A stretch of 64,000 nt of DNA from Portunus trituberculatus (lineage: Eukaryota > Arthropoda > Malacostraca > Decapoda > Portunidae), in assembly GCF_017591435.1 (NCBI RefSeq), contig NC_059279.1, forward strand, positions 312,501 through 376,500, in the 5' to 3' direction. Of this stretch, positions 20,326 to 32,860 are shown in pieces. The first letter of the stretch is position 1. Each line of letters starts with the position of its first letter. Under the pieces are notes generated by a model that ran no database searches, was not told where the DNA came from, and saw only the letters and a program-made list of their open reading frames with translations. The position numbers and the translations under genes are program-made.

Positions 20326-21464
20326 ATATAAATTTTGTTATGAAGTCAAAGTGAAGTCAAAGAATCATTAACTCAATGACCTATGAACATAAAAAGTGAA
20401 GAGACTATGTAAGCTGACTAACACTGTGAGGGAAGGTAATGGTATTTGATAAAATGATGACGAGGGGAAAATCTGGAGTTCATTAGCTTTTTGAGGTGTT
20501 GACTACTATCCTGAGTCACACAGGTGTTGTGGAGGCGGTTAGATAAAGTGATAATGATAATGGTATGAGTAAGGTCCTTATTTGGGTTTAGCAGCAGTTT
20601 GATGTTTTACTAACTCCCATGACTCGCACACAGGTGTTTGGAGGTAATGGCTTCAACACAGAGTATCCGTTGAGAAGCTGATGCGCGATGCCAAGATTTA
20701 CCAGATCTATGAAGGAACAGCCCAGATCCAGCGCCTCATCATTGCCCGCGAACACCTGGCCCGCTGCAAGATGGGTCTGGTCTAAGGGAAGCCTTGGGTG
20801 TAGGCCAGTAAGGGTGCATAAAGGCTGGAGTCTTATGATGCCTACCAGAATGTACTATTTGTACTAAGCAATTATCAATGCAATATATCTTAGTTACTTT
20901 TAATCTCTTCTTATAATTAGCATCCCAAAGATGACCAAGAGCTGTAGTGTCTCAATGGTTCACTGACAGTACATGATAGTTATGACTGGACTATCTAGCA
21001 TTTTGTTATTACTAATTAGTATTTACTCAATTCTCAAAATTTCTTACACTTTACGGGATATTAACTGTAAATAACTAAGTATGATAGGTGTGTAAATTCA
21101 GAAAATGGTTTATATATTGATAATAAATGTGTTGAAATGAGTATGGTTCCCTCATTTACTTCCTCATGTCCAGTAATGCTGTAGGAACCATTATGCACAT
21201 CCCAGCTGCCCTCACCACACCCCCGGGTTGGTTGGCGCAGAGCAACAGACAATGGCAATGGCTTGAAAGTAATTGAAATTTGTCATCACAGTTCATATGA
21301 GTTGCCATTAGTATATCAGTGATGTTATTCCTTGCCAGTCTCCAACACTATTTTGCTGAAAAAAATCATCTTTCCACAGCTTTTCTCCCTCATGTCACTT
21401 GAGTTAGTCCTTTTTTTTTTTTTTATTCATATACAAGCTCTCTCAGTCATGTAACATGCTGGTA

Positions 21465-21555
21465 GAAATTATTATTATTAGTAACTATTATTATTATTAT
21501 TAGTTACTATTATTATTATTATTATTATTATACATTATTATTATTGTTATTACTA

Positions 21556-21593
<38 letters not shown>

Positions 21594-21745
21594 ATATTAT
21601 ATTAATTATTGTTATTGTTATTGTCATTATTATTATTATTATCATTATTTTTATTATTGTTATTATTACTATTATTATTATTATCATTATTTTCATAATA
21701 ATAATTATTAGTTATTATATCATTATTACTATTATTATCATTATC
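21465..21745. repeat. (ATT)n-rich tract, copy 2
   Basis: Matches 18075-18358 with small changes. Confidence 0.9.
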
Positions 21746-21845
21746 TGATCCACCTTGTGAAGGATTGCTAAAAGGTATAAGGATAGATTATATGATGGTT
21801 ATAGTAATAATAATAATAAATAATAATAATAATAATAATAATAAT

Positions 21846-21937
21846 ACAAGAGAAGTTCAGGTATGAAGGATAAAGAATATGAACATAATGATAATAATGA
21901 TAATGACAATAACAATATAATAATAATAATAATAATA

Positions 21938-21990
<53 letters not shown>

Positions 21991-22074
21991 CATTATTATT
22001 GCTATTGATATTTTCATTATCATTATTATCATTATGTTCATATTCTTTATCCTTCACACCTGAACTTCTCTTGT
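21846..22074. repeat. Large palindrome (61 bp arms, triplet-rich centre)
   Basis: The left arm 21846-21906 and the right arm 22014-22074 are reverse complements with about one mismatch; both run acaagagaagttcaggt... to ...gataataatga inward. The centre is (ATA)n followed by (TTA)n, itself self-complementary. Copy 1 keeps only the left arm (18451-18511) before the duplication junction. Confidence 0.9.
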
Positions 22075-23558
22075 ACTTACTGTGATAACTTTTATCCCTT
22101 CACCTTTGTTATTACACAGGCGCTGACACCTCGAGAAAGATGAAGTTCGTTGAAAATATGAATGTTTAATTCTTGTCCTTGTTGGGGAAATATAAAGCAT
22201 GTGCGTGTAGCGGGATGCATCAGGCACCGCCCCCCTGGCCGCCGCCCCGCCACCCCTGAGAGACAAGGGGCGCCCCAGTCGGTGGAGCTCCTGCAGCGAC
22301 TATTATATTTTACGTCGGTACTTAATAGCGGGATGCTTTGCGTGGCCAAGAATTCACAACTTACAGAGAGCCTTGGCTACGCCCCGGCAAGTGGTTGTTG
22401 GCGATATTCAATAAAGTGGTGATGAACTCTGATGCCATGGTGGGAGGATCTCAGCAATAAAATAGTTTAGCCTCGCCTTGATCTCACAGTCTGCTGCAGG
22501 AGACTAAAAGTATGCAGACGAGCTTCGCCTTCCATCACCGACGCTTAAGTGAATTCTGCTGAGGCGTGATTGCCAAAAACATTCGCAGTTATAGATCCCC
22601 CGTGATATTTCGACCATGATTTGCGAGGGAGATGAGGGAGGAGGAGGAGGTGCGTGGGGGCGGGGGAGTACTGAAGGCTAGGCGGCGCTGGCAACCGGCC
22701 GGCCACGCTGGGGGTCCCGGGCGGCGGCGGCTCCGGGTGTGAAAACTATTATGCTCGCCGTCAGCGGTCCTTATCTCTCCCTACCCACATGGGGACACGC
22801 ATTTAACCTGTCCGTAAGGTGGATTGAATCTCGCAGCGGCCAATAGCTGTAACCTAAACCGACCTGGCGGGGCATAATACTGCTTATTACGAGGCAGAAA
22901 AGGGTTTATACCCCGCCATTCATCGGCGAGGCGGAAGATCAGACCTGCCTCAGCCATGCGTTGTCTGCGCCTCAAGGAGCTGGCGGCGGATACCTGGCCT
23001 CTTGCATCATGGTGCAGCTTCGTTATCTGTGTCATTGCGAATTTAATTTACGCCATTAAACTCTCCTGCTGAAGTGCTTGAATGCTAAATGGCCACAAAA
23101 TGCTACACGGCCCAAACCCTCGTCTTGTGCAGCCTGACGGGGCCTGGCGGGGAACCGCGCCGTGCTACCTTCAGCCATTCCTAAATATTTCTTACGGTTC
23201 TCAAGGCGAATTTCCCGCTGTTGCCACGGATCTCAGCTCAGCCAGACGCGGCAAAACGTTCCCCTTTATCGAAGTTTGACTACGTCGTCCATTATCTCCC
23301 CGAGGTGGTAATGAATAGGACGTGTTGAGAGTTACTGTTGATTAACTGGCCCATTGTGCGGCGAGTCGACGGCTGTTCGCCAAGACTTTCTCCTGAGCAG
23401 TGATGGGCAGTTCCCCGCGGGCCCCGACGCGAGGGCGGGGCACCAGTAGTCTTAAAGGCTCATTTATTTATATTTATCTCGGAATAATATGCCTGATATC
23501 AATAAAAAGTGGATAAAAAACATGAAGCTCGTTTGTTTTTATCTCGCTCGAGATACTG

Positions 23559-23560
<2 letters not shown>
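22075..23560. other. Unique, partly GC-rich sequence, no gene recognised
   Basis: Includes GC-rich stretches (22200-22300, 22640-22740) and a block at 22740-23300 that looks like constrained non-repetitive sequence. Several short frames exist, none with family resemblance or consistent exon borders. Confidence 0.55.

Positions 23561-23615
<55 letters not shown>
23561..23615. repeat. (CA)n microsatellite
   Basis: 27 CA units. Confidence 0.97.
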
Positions 23616-23616
<1 letters not shown>

Positions 23617-24168
23617 AGACGCAACCACCTTCGCCCTGAATTTCCTTACGTGTGCACATGGTTAAGAACACTAGGCGAATAATAACACTCCCAGGAAATC
23701 ACAGCGAGGAAACACCGTTCACACTGCAAGCTTAAACAAGATCCATAAAAATACCATCACAAGTCATCGAAAGGTTTGAAAGAATAGAGAATAGAATAGA
23801 GAAAGAATACCACATAAAGTCTCCCATGAACTTTTTGCACCTTTCTTATGTTACCTGGATAAGCTTGATTGCTGAGAGTGAGTGCATCAGGAGGGGGCGA
23901 GGGTAGCGAAGGGGGCGCGGGAGGTAGGTGAATGCAGGGAAGAGACAAGAGCATCCTAAGCGACAAGGTTTATTAATGGTTTGTGTTGGTTGTAATGGAG
24001 GGGTAATTTTGCTTCCAGTTTAGTGCCATTATCGAGCCATTGTTTGTTTCGTTCCGTCCTCCTACTGCTCCTCCTCCTCCTCTTTCTTGTTCTCTTTCTC
24101 CTCCTCCTTCTCCTCCTTCCTTTCCCACTAACAGGCACCACACAACATCTATTACCAAGGAGAACGCA
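23616..24168. other. Intergenic, nothing recognised
   Basis: Unique sequence with a CTC/TCC-rich end at 24056-24120. Confidence 0.55.
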
Positions 24169-24264
24169 AAAAAAAAAAAAAAAAAAATAAAAATAAATAA
24201 ATAAAATAAATAAATAAATAAATAAATAAATAAAAAAAGAATAAAAATAAATAAATAAAAAAAA
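24169..24264. repeat. Poly(A)/(AAAT)n tract
   Basis: A run of ~19 A followed by AAAT units. Confidence 0.95.
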
Positions 24265-26240
24265 CAAAGCAACGAGAAGAAAACGAAAGCATAATAGAAC
24301 AAGAAAATAACATCTAACAAACAAATGAATAAAAAATTAACTCACTTCCTCCACTCACTTCCTTCCAACATAAAAAACAAACAAAAAAATAAAAAATAAA
24401 CAAACCGAAAGATAAAAAGCCACCACCAGCCATCCAGTATAAGAAAAATAACAGCAGTGAAGCTCAGGATAAAGGAGCAAAGGTTTCCAGTGCACCCATT
24501 TTTAAATTTAGCTTGACGTCACCATTGCAGCGAGGCGGGGTGGGGCGGGGCGGGATGAGCGTCGGGCAGAGCAAGACAGAGGTAGCGGCGGCGCCAGTGT
24601 GCCTTTTTGAGCAGCAGCGTAAGACCGAGTTTCATGTTTACCAAAACAAACGAGCGGCCAGACAATCTTATGGAAATATAAGAGCGATTTGTTTCTGTAG
24701 TGTAAATGGAGCGTAATTACAGGGCAGGAAATCATTAGGATATATCGGTTTAGCAGGAGGTCGCCGCCACACTTAACCCCGCGAGGAACAGGAGGAAGAG
24801 GAAGAGGAGGAGGAGGAGGAGGAGGAGGACCGCCCACTATACTCCTTCACTCCCTCCTACTGTCATCAAGCAAACTCCAGAGAAATTACTTTTTTTCTCT
24901 CTATTTTTGTTTTTCCCAAATTTATATATTCTTCCCTGTATTTCTTTGCTCTCCGCGGCCGGGAAGGGAAACACCACATACTTTTTACCTGTTGTGATGT
25001 CCTAGTTTAGTCGGCAGCGGGTTATTGGCTCGTGCTTGCATTATAAAGCCGTGGCTATCAGCAGGACGTGTGGCATGCGTCTGGGCCATAAATATAATCA
25101 CCACCTCAGTCATCACGAGAGATGCAGGTAATTCGAATAATCTGAGGTGATAAGCATCAGAGATTATTTGATTATACATCTTATCACATCAAAAGGAATG
25201 AGAGTTTTATGGGCAACGAAAAAAAAAAGAAAGAAAAAAATGAGTAAAAGAATATTTGTTTAAGCGGCGAGGTAGTTGAGTGTCAGTGAGGAATTCCAGG
25301 CACTCAAATCTCAGGTGATTGAGGGTTGTGTTCATCCTTGTAATGCATGACTCACAGATCTCAGCGTGTCTGTCATGCATTCAACACAAACCACGTACGT
25401 GATAACCTTGTCAACCCCCCAAGGCTTCACTTCACGGCCACATGTTCTCACCATTAGGGAGTCTTGATAGATATTGAAATATGAATATAGGAATAAATGA
25501 ATGAAGAATAACCTACTGAATTGTGTATCATATATCTTAATTGGTGTTATGTTTTAGGTATGGTAATTCTTTCGAGGCTCCTCATGTTCTAAGCTTTGGG
25601 AAGTCTTGTTAAATATATTTATACATGAAAATGAGGAAATATATGATACGATATGGACTAAAATACATAATGTCTTTAAGTGCTTTTTTACATGTAACTT
25701 TCGGAGACTGCTAACTTCTTCAAGGCTGTAAAAATTCATGTTCTCAGCATTAAGGAGTCTTGTTGAATACAGAAATATGAATACGAGTAAACAAATAATA
25801 AGACGTGCTGAATTGTGTATTTTGAAGTGTTATTTTGATATGCAGCTTTCAAAAGACTGCAAACTCTTTCAAAGTTGCAAATTTACATGTTCTCAGAATA
25901 ATGGAGTCTTACTAAATGTAAAAATATGTCTACTAATAAATAAACAATAAGAAATATACTGAACTGAATATAAGGTTCTAAAGTTTATCTAATCCTTATC
26001 ATTATCTATTTATTTTTTACACGCTGTTTTCAATGATACAATACTGAAGCCTACTGGCAAAACATGAATAACTGTCAACAATTGCCTTAAGATTTACTAG
26101 TGAAGTGGGATCTACTTCCTGCTAGTGTCCATCAAGGAGAGCACAGCGGTGAAGGAGGGCGAAGGAGTCAAGGAAACTGGAGAAACTCAATAAGGAAAAC
26201 AAATGTATCCAGACACGTGAAACTATCACTACAAATTGCG
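24265..26240. other. Intergenic, no gene recognised
   Basis: Contains an AGG-rich run (24788-24829) and unique blocks at 24640-24780 and 24990-25180. AT-rich sequence at 25440-26100 repeats the words ttctcagcat/ttctcaccat with gagtctt at ~25445, 25740 and 25890, a faint degenerate repeat. Confidence 0.5.
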
Positions 26241-26510
<270 letters not shown>

Positions 26511-26695
26511 GGGTTAAGAATAAATACACTGGAGGTTACTGCTGATAAAGCTGATAATACGTACTGATGACGATAAGAATGATACAGGAACACTGAGATC
26601 ATGATAACAGTAATGCTGATTTTATTGGTAATTTTTTTTTTTCACCCTAAGATCGTGTAAGTGTTAGAATAAACATAAGGAGACTACCAAAAGTG

Positions 26696-26729
<34 letters not shown>

Positions 26730-26881
26730 CAACAATCGCTTCAGCATATTTTCTTATGGGATTGACCCTTCAGTGAACCTTTTTTTTTTTTTTTCTTTTA
26801 ACGTCCTTTCTGTTGCCCTACACCAGCCCCCCCTGTTCTTTTTTTTTCTTTTCTCAGTCTTCCTCTTCTTCTTCTTCATAA

Positions 26882-26913
<32 letters not shown>

Positions 26914-27418
26914 TAGCTTGGTAACATTAGGAGCACAGGAGGTTATTGCTTCCATGGGCTGCGGGCGTCGCGTTGCCCGGGTCGTGTAAGGCTCGGCAGG
27001 GGCGTCGACTGGCTGGCTGTATAAGTTGATCGGCTCATTATGCGAGACGCCGCGAGCCACGGATGATGTCGAGAATTATAATGAAGACTGACAGATTCAT
27101 TGATGGATAATAAAGCCCCTTGACGCTGCCCATTAGCCTGGCCTTTCAAATTATAAGGAAAATCATTATCATATACATTAATGCCCACTAATCTCCGCTT
27201 GTGTATGTAGACGGAGCGCTGCGGAACACACGGCCTGGGGAACATTACGAACTAGCGACGCCGAGGAAAGTAAAGAGGAAAAAATGATTGTAGGAGATGG
27301 AATTCTTAATACTAGAAGGGAGGAGGAGGAGGAGGAGGAGAGGAGGGGGCAGGAGGAAGAGGAGGCCCGTGAATATAAAGGATGATGATTAAATGTACGT
27401 ATGATGATCAGTGAAGAT
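26511..27418. other. Intergenic with small triplet repeats
   Basis: (ATT)n at 26698-26729, a T-run near 26780, (AGT)n at 26883-26912 and GGA-rich sequence at 27318-27345. A unique block lies at 26930-27250. Confidence 0.6.
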
Positions 27419-27481
27419 AGAAGAAGAAGAAGAAGAAGAAGAAGAAGAAGAAGAAGAAGAAGAAGAAGAAGAAGAAGAAAG

Positions 27482-27516
<35 letters not shown>
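27419..27516. repeat. (AGA)n followed by (AAC)n microsatellites
   Basis: About 20 AGA units, then about 11 AAC units. Confidence 0.96.
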
Positions 27517-28541
27517 AATAAAAACAACACCTATAAAAACAAGAACTAAAACAGCAAACCCACCATCATCATCACCACCACCACCACCAACAACAACAAC
27601 AAGAACAACAAGAGCAGTACAAGAAGAAGAATGAGAAGGAGGAGGAGGAGGGTGGTCGTACGTGGAAGCTCAGGATGGGGGAAGAGATTAAGCCTTAAGA
27701 AGATATAGTACTGTGGTCTTTGTGACGTCCGCTTCGCCCTCCAACTGTGCATTACTCACGCCACAACGAGACGAAACATTGCCTGACACACACATGGCTT
27801 TCCACAAGGGCGTCGTGGCTGTGCTTCGTGTATGGGTCCCTCGCCTCTGCGCCCCCGCCTGCCTGCCTCCCATTGATCACTTCGAGTCAACAGAATCCAT
27901 CACACAGGCTCATCTTTGCTTCAGCCTCAATTATACACGAATGATAATTATTTCTCGGTCATTACTCGACCATTTCTCCGTTCACTTGCTTCGTTTTGCT
28001 GTACTCGACACCTCTCTTCCTCTCTCCCTCCCTCCTGCTCTCTCTCTCTTCCTCTCTCTCCTGGTGGTCGCTGCCTCATGATACAACTCACCACGCACGC
28101 ACAAAACGCAGTAAAATTATCAGCATGGCCAAAACCGTCTCTTAGAAAAACCTGCAGGCTGTTAGTTAAAAAGCACTTAGTTTTCTCTCGTCCCTTGCTT
28201 GTAGTGGTGGTAGTGGTGGTAGTAGTGGTAGGATGGATTCTCTCTCTCCCTCCTTCTCCCGTCTCTCTCTCTCTCTCTCCGTCTTAACAGGTCATAAATT
28301 CCACGCCGGCCGTCGCCCTAATAAATTACCGGTGGCTGGAACGTCATAATTAAATTTGCAACATCGATATATCATGCGCGATTACAATGTGCTACCGAGC
28401 TGTGGTTATTTATTGCCGGGCGACACTAAACCAATTACCGCCTCGATACACAATATGTCTTGGCGGGACTGTGGCAGCGGAGGCGTTTGTGTCACAGCTC
28501 GACCCCCGTGGCCCTGGCGACACTGCCCTTGCATCCTGACC
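27517..28541. other. Intergenic, no gene recognised
   Basis: CAC/AAC and AGG triplet patches at 27560-27650, TCTC-rich sequence at 28010-28060 and 28240-28285. A unique block at 28300-28480 is rich in AATTA/ATTACC words. Confidence 0.5.
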
Positions 28542-29390
28542 CACCCACATTCCAGGAGGTATAGAAGGTAATAACCGGACTTCTTAACATTTTGTCTTGG
28601 CTTCTGTGTCACATTCCAGTCCTTAGAATCCCGACATGGCCACATTCCAGAAGTCAAGAAAGAGTTTAGTTATTTTTCAGTATTGCCAGACTTATTCCAG
28701 AGCAGTCATGGAAGATCTTAGCCAGATTTCCAGTGTGGATGAATATTTTGGTTTGGATTCTATGTCACATTTTAGCAATCTGACCCGACCAACATTCCAA
28801 GTCATATAAGAGCTTGGCCAAATTTCCAGCATTGCCATGCATCTTACCCATCCTTATTCCAGGAGAGCCATGGAAAAGTTTAGTCACATTGCCAGTATTG
28901 TATCTTTTCCATTCCAACAGTCATATACAGTCATCCAGCATCGCCAGACGTTTCATCAAGCCACACTCCAGAACAATCATGGAAGAGCTTACCTAGATTT
29001 CCAGTCTCTGTGTCACATTTGCATTCCAGCCTGGAGACACATTTCTAGCATTATCACACAGCAACATTCCAGAAAAGGCAGGGAAAAGTTAGGACAGATT
29101 TCCGGTCTTGGAGAAACTATAGCATGAGCTCTCTTTTCTGTAGCACTGGAGTCGTATCTTTGCCGAGCCACATTCCATGGAACAACAAGAATTAAGCCAC
29201 ACATGTAGTAGTTATAGATCCAGCCACATTCCATAATAATTAGAGTTTAGCCAGATATCTAGTGAACTTCATGTCTTCGTTGATTTACTGCATGGATTCT
29301 GATTCCTAAGTTAGTGGAGACACATCTCAGTCCAGCCACATTCCAAGGCACAGTAAGAGTTTAGTCACAGTCTCAGTGATGCCACAGCAG
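28542..29390. repeat. Degenerate minisatellite, ~60-75 bp unit
   Basis: The words gccacattcca, gtcatggaagagtttagcc and atttccagtattgcc recur about a dozen times, for example cattcca near 28612, 28640, 28792, 28910, 29066, 29170, 29227 and 29340. Copies are strongly diverged. Confidence 0.75.
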
Positions 29391-30600
29391 CTATAAATCT
29401 TTCTTACAAGGTATAGCTAATCCATAGTGTCCGTGACTAATCCACACCCAGCGGACAGCAGCAGCCACACAATATGACAAAAAAAAAAAAAAGCAAATAA
29501 AAAAGCAAAAAAGGGCATGATAACACCCTGGAAAGTCACAGAACGTTCTAATAGCAGCCAAGCAACAGTTGAGCTAAAGCTACAACATAATATTCAGTGC
29601 TATCTAAGTGGACATATGTCGCCTGAGAACACTCCAATTGAAAAGCTAGTGTAAGATAGCTATTTTTTCTGATCCTTACCGTAACTTCCAGACAGTGGTA
29701 GGGGAAGACACCGGAGTCTTTTAGCTGCTGGGCAAGGAAGATTGATATGTTTGAGAGTTTGTGGAGCATGGCGGCAGATAGCGCAGGATTGTTCAGGTTA
29801 CGTATTTATTGAAATATTCAGCAAAAGTCGTGATTCCAGAAAATACCGAGCATGAGGCAACCTTGTGTTCGGGGACAAGCGGCAGCCGGCGACGTCTTCA
29901 TCAGGCAGGAAAGGTCGCGCCAGGAGCCCCGCGAGTCACCGGCCAGAGACGAAGCCTTGATAAAAACATAATTACACGTGGAATAATTCGATTCCAGCAA
30001 GCTCAGTACTTCCAATTATCACAGGCGTTCATTACGCTCTATATGAAACCAGGCAAATGTAAGGTTCCCCTGTAATGTAACACACACCCTGCCCTTCTCC
30101 GCGCTCTGTGCATAAATATGTCGGGACACGGGGAAGTGGTCTTGCATACCTGTGTTTTCCGTGGCAGGTAACCTCAGCGGCCCCTTGCCCACTATACTGC
30201 CGCCACCCACCGTCAGAGTTTCACCGGATACCAACCCAATCATCCCCACAGGTCGTCCCACTCACCGCGCCCCTCTTTCGATTCCTTTGTAGAGGAAAGC
30301 CAGCCGGCGGGGACCTCTGCGTCAGAAGCCGATTACACAAGTACCAGATTACTCCAACTTAAGACCAGAGTCACGACCTGGAAAGTATATAGGAGTATGA
30401 GTATATCAATGTCCCCTGTTCCCTCCCTGTATGTTCCGAGTGTGTAAATTCTGTAGTTTATTGAAGGCGGTGTAGGTAGAGGAGTGCGTGAAGGGGCAGC
30501 GGTCCCATCACTCACTCCTCCAGCCTGTGAGGTCTGGATGAAGGAGGAGATGTAAGTGAAAACAACCTGAATTGCGACTTTAGATTATGGTCTCTTCCCC

Positions 30601-30604
<4 letters not shown>
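29391..30604. other. Intergenic, no gene recognised
   Basis: Unique sequence with a poly(A)-like run at 29479-29492 and a GC-rich block at 29870-30330. Confidence 0.5.

Positions 30605-30692
<88 letters not shown>
30605..30692. repeat. (CT)n microsatellite
   Basis: 44 CT units. Confidence 0.97.
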
Positions 30693-30698
<6 letters not shown>

Positions 30699-31117
30699 AC
30701 CACCGCCGCCGCCACGCAGACAACGCCCAAGCCCTCCAGCTCCTTCTTTATGTATGTTCGCCTGACTCCATCCATCTCCACGCCCCTCATAATTACTCTT
30801 CATCATGCGCTTCCATTTAAAAACTTCTACTAACATTATCGACATCGGGTCCTGTGCTTCTTTCTTCATTTTTTCTATCTCCTACCTTCTTTCTATCGCC
30901 GTTCCCTTTCTTCGTCGTCTCTTTCACCGTCACCTCCTTTCCTCCTGCTGCTGTTTCGTCTGTACGCCGTTTCTCTTTCTCTCCAGTCATGCCGCCGAGC
31001 GATTGTCGATAATTTAATTGATAATAGTGTCACCTCAAGTCGGCAGGAATTGGTTTCTAATCCCTTGCTGACTCACATTACTGACGACTTCCCCCCGACC
31101 TTTGACTGCCAGATTGA
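30693..31117. other. Intergenic, nothing recognised
   Basis: Pyrimidine-rich unique sequence, then an AT-rich stretch near 31000-31080. No gene seen. Confidence 0.5.
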
Positions 31118-31850
31118 GGGGCTACAGGGAGCTGAGTAGGGACTGTGTGGAGCCTCCTGTGTGTGGCTCTGATTGGGGACTGTTTTGTGTGAGGTGTGTG
31201 GCTGTTTTGTGGCTCTGTGTGGGTGTTTTGTATGTTTTGTGTGGGGTTGTAGTAAGAGGGATTTGTTTTGGGGCTGCTTGGAGCTGTGTGGGGCATGTTT
31301 CATGAGGATCTGTGTTATGTAAATGTGTGTTAATGTTTTGGGGCTGTTCCGGTAATGTGTGGAGGTTGTAAGAGCTGCTGTGTGGTGCTGTGAAGGACTG
31401 TGTTTTGTGGGCATGTATAGCTGAGTGAGGGGCTGCTGTTAGGAGCTGTGGAGCGAGGCTATGTTTTGGCTGTAAAGCTGTTGAGTGGGCTATTGTAATA
31501 AGGATAATAATTGTCTGTCTGTCTTTCTGTTTGTCTGTTGCTGTTTCGGGTTTGTGTGTAGCTGTGTTGTCGGGAAATGCTGAGTGTTTTATACCGTGAA
31601 GGGAGATGTGATTGTATTGGACTGTATGTAGCTGTGGTGTATTGCTATGTTCAGAGTCGTAGTGTGGGGCTGTGTGTTGAGCTATGTGTAGGGGCGAGTG
31701 TGGGGCTGAGATGCAGGGACTGTGTAAGCTGTGTTAAAGTATTTTTCTGTAGGCTTTGTGGGCGAAGATATACTGCGGTGGCTTCTGTGAGGGCAGCGAT
31801 GCGGGGCTGTGTTGTGGGGCTGTGTTGCGGAGGAGGAAGAGGACTCGCCG
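31118..31850. repeat. G/T-rich degenerate repeat (ggctgtgtg words)
   Basis: Variants of ggggctgtgtgga and gctgtgttttgtgg recur across ~730 bp; the plus strand is C-poor. Open frames here are by-products of the repeat. Confidence 0.7.
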
Positions 31851-32860
31851 TGCCGTGAGAAGGATACACTTTTCAGACTGCGATGACGGATGTAATAGAT
31901 TTATGTTATCTGTTCCTGTCATCATTACCACCCAAAGTTACGCATTTTATTGCCTCGTGTTCTCTCTAGCACTCGCGGATCTTCGAGTGTTACATAGCGA
32001 GTATTATCACTAAGGCCACGGCCTCGGGGACACGGTGCGAGCGGGGACTACTGAAGGTCGAGATGGGAACGGACGAGAGGACAAGAGAGTGGGCGGGTGG
32101 GCGGGGAAGTGGGCGGGCGTCGCAGTTAACTAGAGTTCACTTTATTAGGACAAACGGGTTCTCACTGCAGTAATCAATTTTGTTCTCGAACTGAGTGTAA
32201 TTAAATGAACGCAGGCGGCTCGATAGGCATCTAACGCTGGCCTCAATTAACTAATTTCGCACACATGAAAGACTCCCGTTGGCCCTCCCACATTTCTTAA
32301 TTATGATAGCCACACCGATATGGCCGCCGTACCCCAGCCGGCCAAGATTTCTCATTAGTTTTCGTCCCCGGTTCCTCCAGTGTGGGCCGGGCGTGGCGTG
32401 GCGGGGCGAGGGGCGGCGGACACAGGGGGGCGCCGGGTTTCTTCGCTCTCCCTGGGCGCCGCGGTCCATTCATGCGTTGATGATGATCCAGGCTCAGGTT
32501 ACATCCCGTATCGTCCCACAGCGGCGGCCCGAGGTGCTAGCGTGCTGTGTGCTGGTGTGCTGTGTGCTGGTGTGAGTGTCAGGCATCGCGGCTCCAGATA
32601 AACTCTCCCATTCTCCTCCACTCTTAGGGACATGTTTTTAAGTACTTTTACACCGCACCTCCACAAATTTCAAAATACTTTATCTGAAGGCACTCGGTTT
32701 TAAAAATGTCTCTATACTTTTCCAGTGACAGATTAACAAGATTCCTGCATTACTAATAGCCGAAACAGTCTTGAGAATCTGGTTGATCAATTCTATAGCC
32801 TTTTGAAATAGTCGTGGTGAGGCAGCATCAGAATTCTGAATATGGGTTTTACTTTCCCAC
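31851..32860. other. Unique block, no gene recognised
   Basis: A GGGCGG-rich patch at 32085-32120 is followed by 32120-32370, which holds several AATTA motifs. A gtgctggtgtgctgtgt direct repeat lies at 32541-32572. Confidence 0.5.

Larger units (their letters stand above)
18605..20785 (+). pseudogene. ACADM 3'-half duplicate (exons 7'-10'), no 5' exons
   Basis: Exons 18605-18774, 19174-19331, 19697-19867 and 20634-20785 repeat ACADM exons 7-10 with intact splice sites. There is no start or N-terminal half. The last exon is 152 nt against 153: gagtatccgttg for gagtatcccgttg. This shifts the frame at EYP and gives a stop a few codons on, losing the catalytic Glu. In-frame use would need exon 6 to splice over copy 1 to exon 7'. 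It may be a pseudo-duplicate, one haplotype, or an assembly product. Confidence 0.85.
18517..21914 (+). repeat. Direct tandem duplication, copy 2 (3398 bp)
   Basis: Begins at the same acatagctaag as 15131. Differences from copy 1 include a longer T-run in intron 9, single-base indels in short homopolymers and a handful of substitutions (for example near 18832 and 20038). The junction shares aca between the two original ends. Confidence 0.95.

Noticed and set aside
27713..28081. 122 aa plus-strand frame
   Set aside because: It runs into TCTC simple sequence, has no domain and no supporting splice structure.
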